DNA of 11,688 nt from a bacterium. Lineage in GTDB: Bacteria; Chloroflexota; Dormibacteria; UBA8260; Bog-877. The notes under the pieces are model-generated. The model worked only from the letters and a program-made list of their open reading frames with translations. It had not been told where the DNA came from and searched no databases. The stretch lies in the NCBI GenBank assembly GCA_021802115.1, contig JAKABA010000118.1, positions 1 through 11,688 of the forward strand, in the 5' to 3' direction. This document shows, one piece after another, positions 1 through 5,983 of this stretch (position 1 is its first letter; each line of letters begins with the position of its first letter). The position numbers and the translations under genes were made by a program.

Positions 1-56
1 AAGCCGCTCAGCCGCGAGCGCGAACGCCGAGCAGAACGACAGCCGCAGGTCTTCGC

Positions 57-1298
57 TCAGCCGACGACGGTGCTGACCGTGCCCGCCAGCTGCTGGAGAT
101 CGTCCAGGGTGTGGCGCTCGATGGCGCGCCGCGTGTGCTTCTCGATGTCCCGGATCTTGAGGATCTCGATCGGGGTTATCAGGGTGAGCGCCACCCCGTC
201 CCGTCCCGCCCTGGCGGTGCGGCCCACCCGGTGGATGTAGTCCTCCGGGCTGGCCGGGACGTCGTAGTTGATGACATGGCTGATGTCGTCGATGTCGATC
301 CCCCTGGCGGCCACGTCGGTGGCGATCAGGAAGCGCACCTTGGAGTCCCGGAACTTCCGGAGCGCGAGGTCGCGGTCGTGCTGGGAGAGGTCGCCATGCA
401 GGACGGTGACGTCGTAACCGCGGCCCAAAAGGACGGTGTGCAGCATGTCGGCGTTGCGCTTGGTGGCGGTGAAGATCAGCCCGGAGGTGACCCGGGGGCT
501 GTCCAGCAGCAGGCACAGCGCCTCGACCTTGTCCGCCCAGGAGCACTCGATGCACCACTGGCTGACGGTGTCGACCAGCTCCGCCTGGCCGCTCACCGAT
601 ATGGTCTGGGGGTCGCGCATGTGGCGCTCCACCAGGCGGTGGATCCAACCGGGGACGGTGGCGGAGAACAGCATGGTCTGGCGTGCCTTCGGCGTCTGCT
701 GCAGGATCCGCTCCACGTCCGGGGCGAACCCCATGTCCAGCATGCGGTCGGCCTCGTCGAGAACCGCGAAGCGGATGGATCGCAGGGACAGCGTCCTGCG
801 CTGGAGGTGGTCCAGGATCCGCCCGGGGGTGCCCACGACCACCGCCGGCCCGCGCTTCAGCCCCTCCAGCTGCCTGTGGATGGGGTCACCGCCCACCACG
901 GCCAGCACCCCGAACCCCGACCCCTTGGCCAGGCGCTCGAACTCGGCCTCGACCTGGGCGGCGAGCTCCCGGGTGGGACACAGGACCAGCGCCTGAACCT
1001 CGCCGCGGGAGGGGTCCAACCTCTCCAGCACGGGGATCGCGAAGGCGGCCGTCTTGCCGGAACCGGTCTGAGCCTGGCCGATCACATCCCGGCCGGCGAG
1101 GGCGATCGGCAGGGCGGCCGACTGGATCGGGGTGGGCTCGGTGTACCCGATCGCCTCCAGGGTGGCCTGCATCCGCTCCGAGAGGCCGAGCTCGGAGAAT
1201 CGGACGGAAGGAACGGGATCCGGGGGGGCGGCCTCCGTGAAGACCGGGCTGTAGTTGCGCGCCACTGGCCGGAAGGGGCGCCTTGGACGACTAGGCAA
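57..1298 (-). CDS. DEAD-box ATP-dependent RNA helicase (RhlE/CshA-like)
   Basis: This is a cytoplasmic ATP-dependent RNA helicase that probably remodels rRNA or mRNA structure. All superfamily 2 DEAD-box motifs are intact. Numbering from a TTG at 1307, they are: the Q motif (F37, Q62), motif I AQTGSGKT at 79-86, PTRELA at 111-116, TPGR at 160-163, DEAD at 184-187, SAT at 215-217, ATDVAARGID at 329-338 and HRVGRTAR at 359-366. At about 413-416 residues it is little more than the two RecA domains. It lacks the long basic or RNA-binding C-terminal tail many bacterial members carry, and has a short basic N-terminus (SRPRRPFRP). The start is uncertain. TTG 1307 lies inside a good -10 hexamer, so I prefer TTG 1298, exactly 7 nt after that hexamer. 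GTG 1265 is also possible. There is no clear Shine-Dalgarno site. The family is certain, the subfamily is not. Confidence 0.95.
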   Translation of the reverse strand: MPSRPRRPFRPVARNYSPVFTEAAPPDPVPSVRFSELGLSERMQATLEAIGYTEPTPIQSAALPIALAGRDVIGQAQTGSGKTAAFAIPVLERLDPSRGEVQALVLCPTRELAAQVEAEFERLAKGSGFGVLAVVGGDPIHRQLEGLKRGPAVVVGTPGRILDHLQRRTLSLRSIRFAVLDEADRMLDMGFAPDVERILQQTPKARQTMLFSATVPGWIHRLVERHMRDPQTISVSGQAELVDTVSQWCIECSWADKVEALCLLLDSPRVTSGLIFTATKRNADMLHTVLLGRGYDVTVLHGDLSQHDRDLALRKFRDSKVRFLIATDVAARGIDIDDISHVINYDVPASPEDYIHRVGRTARAGRDGVALTLITPIEILKIRDIEKHTRRAIERHTLDDLQQLAGTVSTVVG

Positions 1299-1305
1299 GG
1301 AATTC

Positions 1306-1311
1306 AATATA
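1306..1311 (-). promoter_or_regulatory. -10-like hexamer TATATT for the helicase gene
   Basis: On the minus strand the hexamer TATATT (5 of 6 to TATAAT) ends 7 nt before TTG 1298. This geometry would place the transcription start on or next to the start codon, giving a leaderless mRNA. It fits the absence of a Shine-Dalgarno site. No convincing -35 hexamer sits 16-18 nt upstream. Confidence 0.4.
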
Positions 1312-1360
1312 ACCGAGCGCCGGAGGCGGGAGCGCCCAGGATCTCCCGGGCGGGCCCGCA

Positions 1361-1376
1361 GCTGGTCTGGACCAGC
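1361..1376. promoter_or_regulatory. Near-perfect palindrome, possible operator
   Basis: GCTGGTC and GACCAGC are perfect inverted arms of 7 bp separated by TG. Further TGGTC half-sites in the same orientation lie at 1381-1385 and 1416-1420. The site is in the divergent control region between the helicase and the HAD phosphatase, where a dimeric repressor could act on either gene. The loop is too short for an RNA hairpin terminator. The assignment as an operator is inference. Confidence 0.3.
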
Positions 1377-1443
1377 GCCCTGGTCGAGTTGCGCCGGGGC
1401 CGGGTCCGATCAGGGTGGTCGGCTCCTGGGACCGGCGATCGGC

Positions 1444-1449
1444 GACAAT
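1444..1449 (+). promoter_or_regulatory. -10-like hexamer GACAAT upstream of the HAD gene
   Basis: GACAAT (4 of 6 to TATAAT) ends 8 nt before an ATG at 1458. That ATG opens a 14-codon frame which runs into the HAD start. No good -35 hexamer is visible, so the promoter is only a candidate. Confidence 0.25.
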
Positions 1450-1457
1450 TCCAAGCC

Positions 1458-1502
1458 ATGGGACCAACGGCCTCAGCGGGCTCTGACTTGGCGGCTTCGT
1501 GA
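1458..1502 (+). CDS. Possible 14-residue leader peptide before the HAD gene
   Basis: ATG 1458 opens the frame MGPTASAGSDLAAS and stops at TGA 1500-1502. That stop overlaps the GTG start of the phosphatase (1499-1501) as GTGA. The peptide has no run of a single amino acid that would suggest attenuation. If real, it would feed ribosomes to the GTG by stop-start coupling, which would explain why that GTG lacks a Shine-Dalgarno site. A chance frame of this length is easy to find, so confidence is low. Confidence 0.25.
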   Translation: MGPTASAGSDLAAS

Positions 1503-2332
1503 AGCCCCGGATGCTGGTCTCGGACCTGGATGGCACCCTCCTGGATCGGCGTCTGCAACTCGACCCCCGGGACGTGGAGGCGGCTCGCCGGGCCCAGGCG
1601 GTGGGGACGCCGATGGCGGTGGCGACCGGGCGCATGTACCGGTCCGCCCTCCCCTACGCCCAGGAGCTGGAGACCCGGCTTCCCCTCATCTGCTACCACG
1701 GCGCCCTGATCCAGGAGCTGCCCGATGGGTCCAAGGAGGGAGCGGTGCTGCTCCGCCGCGAGGTTCCGCCTGAGGTGTCGTTGCCGGTGCTCGAGCTGGC
1801 CCGGAGCCGGGGCTGGTCGGTGAACGTCTACCAGGGCGACGAGCTGCTGGTGGACCGGATCACCAAGGACGTGGAGTTCTACACCAGCATCGCCCAGATT
1901 CCGGCGGTGGTGGCTGAGGACCCTCCCCTGGAGGAGAGGCTGCGGCACGGGACCACCAAGCTGACGGTGGTGGTGATGGACCAGGCCGTGTTCCCCACGG
2001 TGATGGCGGAGATGGCGGCCCTGGCCGGCGAGGGGGCCGAGGTGACCAGCTCCATCGCCGGCTTCTGCGAGATCACCGCCAAGGATGTCAACAAGGGAGC
2101 CGCCATCCTGTACCTCTGCCAGCATCTGGGCATCGACCCCAAGGCGGTCGTCGCGGTCGGGGACGCGCCCAACGATCTGCCCATGCTCGAGGCGGTGGGC
2201 CATCCCGTCGCCGTCGAGGGAGCCAGCCCGGAGGTCCTGGAGGCCGCCGAGTGGGTGACCCTCGGTCCCGGGCAGGGCGGGTTGGCAGCCGTCGTGAGTC
2301 ACTACCAGCTCGACCGCGCCGATGCCGGCTGA
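1499..2332 (+). CDS. Cof-type HAD-superfamily phosphatase (HAD-IIB)
   Basis: This is a cytoplasmic Mg-dependent phosphohydrolase of the Cof/YidA type, a group that acts on sugar phosphates, FMN or pyridoxal phosphate. The exact substrate cannot be read from the sequence. HAD motif I DLDGT is at residues 9-13 (nucleophile D9, general acid D11), motif II ATGR at 42-45, motif III lysine K199 and motif IV GDAPND at 221-226. The region between motifs II and III is the IIB-type cap domain. The 277-residue length is normal for the family. The GTG start is the first one after an in-frame TGA at 1484, and ATG 1511 would cut into the first beta strand. YchF follows after 9 nt, so the two are probably co-transcribed. 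Confidence 0.92.
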   Translation: MKPRMLVSDLDGTLLDRRLQLDPRDVEAARRAQAVGTPMAVATGRMYRSALPYAQELETRLPLICYHGALIQELPDGSKEGAVLLRREVPPEVSLPVLELARSRGWSVNVYQGDELLVDRITKDVEFYTSIAQIPAVVAEDPPLEERLRHGTTKLTVVVMDQAVFPTVMAEMAALAGEGAEVTSSIAGFCEITAKDVNKGAAILYLCQHLGIDPKAVVAVGDAPNDLPMLEAVGHPVAVEGASPEVLEAAEWVTLGPGQGGLAAVVSHYQLDRADAG

Positions 2333-2341
2333 GGTCGGCTG

Positions 2342-3448
2342 ATGAGCCTTTCGGTGGGGATCGTGGGCCTGCCCAACGCGGGCAAGTCGACCCTCTTCAA
2401 CGCCCTTACCAAGGCCCATGCGGCGGTCGGAGCCTTTCCCTTCACGACCATCGAGCCCAACACCGGGGTGGTGCCGGTCCCCGACTCCCGGCTGCAGCGC
2501 CTGGCGGAGCTCTTCCATCCGCCCCGCGTGATCCCGGCCACCGTGACCTTCACCGACATCGCGGGCCTGGTGCGGGGGGCCAGCCAGGGGGAGGGCCTGG
2601 GCAACCAGTTCCTGGGCCACGTGCGCACCGCGGACGCCATCGCCTTCGTGCTGCGCGCCTTCTCCGCCTCCGAGGTGGGGCATGTGGAGGGTCAGGTGGA
2701 CCCGCTCCGGGACCTGGAGATCCTGGAGCTGGAGCTCACCCTGGCCGACATAGCCGCCCTCGACCGCCGCCTGGACCGGGTCGGCCGCACCGCCCGGGCC
2801 GGTGCGGGGGGCAAGGATGCCAAGGTTGCCGCGGAGGCGCTGGCAAAGGTGAGGGCCGCCCTGGATGAGGGGCGGCCGGCCCGGTCGGTGGAGCTCTCCA
2901 GGGAGGAGGAGCCGGCGGTCCGGGAGTGCCAGCTGCTGACGGCCAAACCCGTCATCTACGTCGCCAATGTCGACGAGGAGGCGATCCAGTCCGACTCGGG
3001 CTCCGGTCCGGCCGCCCCGATCCTGGAGCGCGCCCGCGCCGAGGGCGCGGACTTCGTGACCGTGTCAGCCCGCCTGGAGGCGGAGCTCGCGGAGCTGGAT
3101 CCGGCCGAGGCGGCTGAGTTCCTGGAGGGCATGGGGCTCACGGAGACCGGCCTCCCCCGCCTCAGCCGGGCCGGCTACCACGCGCTCTGCCTGCTCACCT
3201 TCTTCACCGCCGGCGAGAAGGAGGTGCGGGCCTGGACGGTCCGCCAGGGCTCGACCGCGGTCGACGCCGCGGGAGCGATCCATACCGACTTCGCCAGGGG
3301 CTTCATCCGGGCGGAGGTCTGCAACTGGGAGGAGCTCGTCGACGCCGGCGGCTACGCGGCTCTGCGGGAACGGGGTCAGCGCCGTCTGGAGGGCCGCGAT
3401 TACGTGACCCGAGATGGGGACGTGATGCACTTCCTGTTCAACGTCTGA
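2342..3448 (+). CDS. ychF: Ribosome-binding ATPase YchF (Obg-family, OLA1-type)
   Basis: YchF is a conserved P-loop NTPase of the TRAFAC/Obg group that prefers ATP and binds ribosomes, with links to translation control and the oxidative stress response. The sequence shows the P-loop GLPNAGKST at 9-17, the switch II element DIAGLV at 72-77 and the characteristic SQGEGLGNQFL stretch at 81-91. A coiled-coil region follows at about 120-175. The G4 position reads NVDE (209-212) instead of NKxD, the hallmark of ATP rather than GTP use. A C-terminal TGS domain covers about 285-368 and ends in MHFLFNV. The 368-residue length is typical. A GAGG Shine-Dalgarno sits 7 nt before the ATG. It follows the HAD gene and converges on the NfeD gene. 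Confidence 0.98.
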   Translation: MSLSVGIVGLPNAGKSTLFNALTKAHAAVGAFPFTTIEPNTGVVPVPDSRLQRLAELFHPPRVIPATVTFTDIAGLVRGASQGEGLGNQFLGHVRTADAIAFVLRAFSASEVGHVEGQVDPLRDLEILELELTLADIAALDRRLDRVGRTARAGAGGKDAKVAAEALAKVRAALDEGRPARSVELSREEEPAVRECQLLTAKPVIYVANVDEEAIQSDSGSGPAAPILERARAEGADFVTVSARLEAELAELDPAEAAEFLEGMGLTETGLPRLSRAGYHALCLLTFFTAGEKEVRAWTVRQGSTAVDAAGAIHTDFARGFIRAEVCNWEELVDAGGYAALRERGQRRLEGRDYVTRDGDVMHFLFNV

Positions 3449-3541
3449 GGGGATGGCCCGCGCCGGGCTGGGCCTCCGCCGCAGGAACGTGGGGAGCCCT
3501 GGAGGGACCCCGACCATACGCCCGCGACCGGTGGCGAAGGT

Positions 3542-3595
3542 GCGAGCGCCGGCTCCGGTTCCATGGCCGCCACCGGCTCTCCGGCCGGCGCTCGC
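3542..3595. terminator. Inverted repeat between convergent genes, possible bidirectional terminator
   Basis: A perfect 12-bp inverted repeat pairs 3542-3553 with 3584-3595. Inside it a further 5-bp pair, CCGGT 3555-3559 with ACCGG 3572-3576, makes a nested hairpin. It lies in the 168-bp gap between the ends of ychF (plus) and the NfeD gene (minus), 22 nt after the NfeD stop. Neither side carries a U-tract, so this is not a textbook intrinsic terminator. It could pause polymerase or act with Rho. Confidence 0.4.
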
Positions 3596-3616
3596 CGGCA
3601 GGGCCCGGGTGGGTGA

Positions 3617-3892
3617 TCAGGGGCCGGGCGTGGGAGATGGGGCCACCAGGAGGTGCCCCCGGTCGACATCCAGGATGAAGACAACCGTCCCCGCTGGGAT
3701 GGGATCACCGGTGGCTGAGAGCGCCGCCCAGAGGTCGCCGCGCGCGCGCACCTCGCCCAGGTGGATGCTGCCCGGGATCGCCTTCTCGACCGTCCCCTCC
3801 TCGCCGGGGAGTGCCTCTATGCCGTTGCGCATCGGCGACGCTCGCCCGAGTACGGGGACGAGCTGGTTCGGCGCCACGCAGCCGACGCCCAC
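3617..3892 (-). CDS. Short soluble NfeD-like OB-fold protein
   Basis: This 91-residue protein resembles the C-terminal OB-fold domain of NfeD. About residues 29-86 have the family pattern GEEGTVEKAI...GDLW.A.S..GDPIPAGT.V.ILDVDRG.LLV. NfeD proteins partner with SPFH/stomatin proteins, and the SPFH gene is directly upstream on the same strand, ending 4 nt before this GTG. What is missing is notable. There is no ClpP-class protease domain and none of the usual transmembrane segments, only about 28 preceding residues. It could be a minimal cytosolic partner or a decayed long NfeD. GTG 3892 is chosen for its tight spacing to the upstream stop, and an internal ATG (residue 21) would still keep the OB domain. 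It ends next to the inverted repeat at 3542-3595. Confidence 0.75.
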   Translation of the reverse strand: MGVGCVAPNQLVPVLGRASPMRNGIEALPGEEGTVEKAIPGSIHLGEVRARGDLWAALSATGDPIPAGTVVFILDVDRGHLLVAPSPTPGP

Positions 3893-3896
3893 CGGC

Positions 3897-4931
3897 TCAG
3901 CTCGAGCTCCCCTCGCCGGCTCCCCGCCTGGTCTTGGTCGCGGCGGCCTCGGACGGGGTGGCCTTGCCGTTGGCGGGCGCCGCCACTGCCGCCGGGCCCA
4001 GGCCCGCGACCAGCGCCTGCGCCGCCCCCATCAGCCCCGCGAAGTCGGCGGGGACGATCAGCTTGGAGTTGGGGCTGTCGGCCAGCCGGGCCAGGTTCTT
4101 CAGCTGCCAGAAGGCCAAGACGTCCGGGCTCGCCTTGCCCTGGTGGATCGCCTCGAACACCGAGTCGATGGCGGCGGCTTCGCCCAGCGCTTCCAGCTTC
4201 TGGCTCTCGCGCCTGCCCTCGGCCTCCAGAATCTGCGCCTGCTTCTTGGCCTCGGCCGCCAGCACGGTCGCCTGCTTCTGGGCGGTGGCCCGGGTGATGT
4301 TGGCCTGGGCCTCGCCCTCCGCCTGGTTGATGGCGGCCTGCTTGTCGCCCTCCGACTTCAGGATGACGGACCGCTTGTGCTGGTCCGCCTCCTTCTGCTC
4401 CTCCATCGCCCGCAGGATGTTCTGGGGCGGCAGGATGTCGAGCACCTCGATGCGGTTGACCCGCACTCCCCACTTCTCGGTGGCGTCCGCGATGTGCTCA
4501 CCGAGCAGGGTGTTGATGCGCTGACGCTCGGAGAGCGCCTCATCCAGGGTCATGGTTCCGAACACGGCCCGCAGCGCGGTGCGTCCGATCTGGTCGATCG
4601 CGGTCAGGTAGTCCTGGACCTCGAAGAGCGCCTTGTTGACATCGACCACCTGGTGGAAGATGGTGGCGCTCACTCCGACCGCCACGTTGTCCTTGGTGAT
4701 GACGTCCTGCTTGTCGCCCCGCCGCGGCACCTCGCGCATGTCCACTTTGGTCATGCTGTCGATCAAGGGGAGCAGGATCACGAGTCCGGGATTGTGGGTG
4801 GCGTGGTAGCGGCCCAGGCGCTTGACCACCCCCTTGAAGCCCTGCTGCACCACCCGCACCGTGATCCGCAGGGCCACCGCCAGCACGGCGATCACGACGA
4901 TCACGGCGATCAGGGCGCCCACGGTGGGCAC
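3897..4931 (-). CDS. SPFH/band 7 membrane protein, paraslipin-type stomatin homologue
   Basis: This is a membrane-anchored scaffold protein of the stomatin/paraslipin group, which oligomerises in membrane microdomains and is usually encoded with NfeD. Residues 5-20 form one N-terminal transmembrane helix. The SPFH domain spans about 25-180, with the typical stretches GRYHATHNPGL (40-50), DMREVPR (64-70) and VTKD-like ITKDNV (78-83). A long Ala/Glu/Gln/Lys-rich coiled coil covers about 175-250 (e.g. AQILEAEGRRESQ), and a low-complexity Ala/Lys tail ends in GSSS. The length is 344 residues from GTG 4931. The reading frame stays open upstream to 5423, but that stretch is Arg/Gly/Pro-rich and unlike any SPFH N-terminus. 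GTG 4922 is an equally good start because TAACGT lies exactly 7 nt before it. Confidence 0.93.
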   Translation of the reverse strand: MPTVGALIAVIVVIAVLAVALRITVRVVQQGFKGVVKRLGRYHATHNPGLVILLPLIDSMTKVDMREVPRRGDKQDVITKDNVAVGVSATIFHQVVDVNKALFEVQDYLTAIDQIGRTALRAVFGTMTLDEALSERQRINTLLGEHIADATEKWGVRVNRIEVLDILPPQNILRAMEEQKEADQHKRSVILKSEGDKQAAINQAEGEAQANITRATAQKQATVLAAEAKKQAQILEAEGRRESQKLEALGEAAAIDSVFEAIHQGKASPDVLAFWQLKNLARLADSPNSKLIVPADFAGLMGAAQALVAGLGPAAVAAPANGKATPSEAAATKTRRGAGEGSSS

Positions 4932-5041
4932 GTTAGCAGAACCCAAGCCAAATTGGGGGCCCCATCCCACCCCCGGGGGGGCACGGGTCCGGGCCTCGAC
5001 GGGCCGCCGCCGCGGTCCGGTCACGCGCCTGCGCCGAGGGC

Positions 5042-5068
5042 CGACCGGCAGGGAGAACCCTCCGGTCG
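5042..5068. repeat. Stable bulged hairpin in the SPFH upstream region
   Basis: CGACCGG (5042-5048) pairs with CCGGTCG (5062-5068), and AGGG (5050-5053) pairs with CCCT (5058-5061). There is one bulged base at 5049 and a 4-nt loop. Eleven base pairs form on either strand. It would lie in the 5' untranslated region if SPFH is transcribed from the AT-rich island near 5200-5250. Confidence 0.35.
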
Positions 5069-5221
5069 CCCGGCCCGTCCCCCTGGTGGCACAAACGATC
5101 TCACCACCGGTTCGCGAGCCCCCATGCGTGGCGGCTCCCCAGTCCGGCGTCAGGCCCTGAGCCCGCGCCGGGTCCCGGGAGTGGACCCGCCGCCGCCCGT
5201 TTGACGAACTTGTAACAGCGC

Positions 5222-5250
5222 TTGCGTTCCACAACATTATGTGGTTGAAT
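5222..5250 (+). promoter_or_regulatory. Promoter-like AT-rich island with overlapping palindrome
   Basis: The hexamers TTGCGT (5222-5227) and TTGAAT (5245-5250) are separated by 17 nt. Both are only partial matches to the sigma-70 consensus (3 and 4 of 6). An inverted repeat, CCACA (5229-5233) and TGTGG (5240-5244), lies in the spacer where a repressor could bind. The stretch at about 5200-5251 is clearly AT-richer than its surroundings and also contains TTGACG at 5201-5206. It would start transcripts near 5257 leading into the folded region and the next gene. Confidence 0.35.
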
Positions 5251-5256
5251 ACCTGG

Positions 5257-5440
5257 CGGGCACAAGATGTGGCCCCACACGCATCGCCCACGCAGGCAGT
5301 GGGTGCTGGCAATTCCTCGCTCCCCTCCTTCGCCAAGCCGAGCCCCTCCCGTCGGCGCTCGCTGCCTGCACCGTCCTTGGGTCCCGACTCAGGGACATTG
5401 GGTAAACTGGCGCCGCTCATCAATCAGGGCCGCAGGGCCC
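5257..5440 (+). ncRNA. Candidate structured RNA (sRNA or 5' leader) with C-rich loop
   Basis: Positions 5292-5310 pair without interruption with 5351-5369, a 19-bp stem that includes five G-U pairs. The G-U pairs would become A-C mismatches in the opposite strand, so the fold is specific to a plus-strand RNA. The 40-nt loop is pyrimidine-rich and holds CCUCCUU at 5324-5330 and a second CCCCUCCC stretch near its 3' side, both complementary to Shine-Dalgarno sequences. Downstream are two small hairpins, GUCCC/GGGAC (5381-5396) and GGGCC/GGCCC (5427-5440), the latter ending just before the next gene's ribosome site. Boundaries are guesses from the promoter-like site and the last hairpin. It matches no RNA family I recognise. 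It could also be the 5' leader of the gene at 5459. Confidence 0.35.
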
Positions 5441-5458
5441 ATTCACGCGGAGCCACAG

Positions 5459-5938
5459 TTGGCCAGACGTACCAAGCGCCGGGCGACCACGCCGCCACGG
5501 AAGCGTCCCTCGGGGGCGTCCCGTCCGGCCGCCGGGATCCCCCAGCCCCAGGCCGCGCCGGTCGAGGAGCCGGCGGCGGTCGCGACCTCCCCGACCTCCC
5601 AGAGCACGCCGGTGGCCGAGCCGCGCGAGCCGTCACGTCTGCCCATGCGCGGCGAGCCCGCCGCTCGCTCCGCGCCGGCTCCCCAGGCGGATGCGAGGAC
5701 CTCGCCGGCCCCGCCCGCGGAGGTTCCCGCCGCCGGGTCGCTGCTGCCCCGGCGGGACCGGGTCGTCGGCAGAGCCGAGATCCGCCGCCGCCAGGAGGCG
5801 ACCCTGGAGCCGCTGGACGAGGGGCCGGCGGTGCCGCTGGACCGGACCCCGTATCTGCCCCTCGACATCCGCCGGGTGCTGCTGGTGTCGGTGGTGATGC
5901 TGGTGCTGGTCATCGCCGGTCTGATCTTCATCCACTGA
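5459..5938 (+). CDS. Small tail-anchored membrane protein, function unknown
   Basis: I do not recognise a family. The 159-residue protein starts with a very basic stretch (ARRTKRR, PPRKR) and continues with a long Pro/Ala/Ser-rich, probably disordered region (about 18-95). A short charged segment follows, RRDRVVGRAEIRRRQEAT (98-115), and then one transmembrane helix at about 140-158 preceded by two arginines (R138, R139). Only a histidine follows the helix. By the positive-inside rule the long N-terminus is cytosolic and the protein is tail-anchored. TTG 5459 is chosen because GGAG (5449-5452) lies 6 nt upstream. The frame is open further upstream to 5267 but without a better site. The ArsA/Get3-type gene follows after 45 nt. 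The basic N-terminus could bind nucleic acid or acidic partners, which is speculation. Confidence 0.7.
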   Translation: MARRTKRRATTPPRKRPSGASRPAAGIPQPQAAPVEEPAAVATSPTSQSTPVAEPREPSRLPMRGEPAARSAPAPQADARTSPAPPAEVPAAGSLLPRRDRVVGRAEIRRRQEATLEPLDEGPAVPLDRTPYLPLDIRRVLLVSVVMLVLVIAGLIFIH

Positions 5939-5970
5939 GTCCGACTTCGGGAACTCCCAGGAGCGGCGCC

Positions 5971-5976
5971 TATACT
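5971..5976 (+). promoter_or_regulatory. -10 hexamer TATACT for a leaderless ArsA/Get3-type gene
   Basis: TATACT matches TATAAT at 5 of 6 positions and ends 7 nt before ATG 5984, so transcription would begin at or next to the start codon. The nearest purine-rich tract (GGAG, 5959-5962) is about 21 nt from the ATG, too far to serve as a ribosome site. No standard -35 hexamer is evident at 16-18 nt. The gene therefore probably has its own promoter besides any read-through from 5459. Confidence 0.5.
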
Positions 5977-5983
5977 CGCCCCC

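Larger units (their letters stand above)
4932..5458. other. Divergent non-coding region of 527 bp
   Basis: This gap separates the SPFH gene (minus) from the tail-anchored protein gene (plus). Open frames cross it on both strands but have the Arg/Pro/Gly-rich composition of GC-rich shadows. Its contents are: complementary G/C tracts at 4955-4974 just upstream of SPFH, a hairpin at 5042-5068, an AT-rich promoter-like island at about 5200-5251, and the folded-RNA candidate at 5257-5440. I found no match to tRNA, tmRNA, RNase P RNA or SRP RNA signatures. Confidence 0.6.

Noticed and set aside
5..63. 10-bp direct repeat CGCTCAGCCG at 5-14 and 54-63
   Set aside because: Two copies of a GC-rich decamer 49 bp apart, one overlapping the helicase stop. 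Too little sequence is visible before the window start to support an attachment site or other element.
111..1502. 463-codon open frame antisense to the helicase
   Set aside because: It is a shadow of the helicase: Asp/Gly/His/Gln-rich composition, no domain, and fully opposite a gene with every DEAD-box motif intact. Only its last 14 codons (1458-1502) were considered as a leader peptide.
1304..2683. 459-codon minus-strand frame opposite the HAD and ychF genes
   Set aside because: GC-driven antisense frame with low-complexity His/Gln/Gly/Leu composition, crossing two well-supported plus-strand genes.
5110..5125. tRNA T-arm-like GGTTCGCGA
   Set aside because: The flanking stem does not pair and no acceptor, D or anticodon arms can be built around it on either strand.
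3453..5204. 583-codon plus-strand frame opposite SPFH and NfeD
   Set aside because: Antisense shadow. The minus strand encodes recognisable SPFH and NfeD proteins over the same bases.
4932..5423. N-terminal extension of the SPFH frame up to 5423
   Set aside because: The added 164 residues are Arg/Gly/Pro-rich and do not resemble SPFH proteins, which begin with a membrane helix. GTG 4931 or 4922 gives that topology.
5257..5440. Known RNA class (6S, tmRNA, RNase P, SRP RNA, T-box) for the folded region
   Set aside because: The length would suit 6S RNA, but I could not find its central-bubble arrangement or closing stem. The conserved signatures of the other classes, including the T-box sequence, are absent.
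5267..5458. N-terminal extension of the tail-anchored protein to ATG 5267
   Set aside because: It would run through the 19-bp stem. It has no ribosome site as good as GGAG before TTG 5459, and its Trp/Pro/Arg-rich composition looks non-coding.
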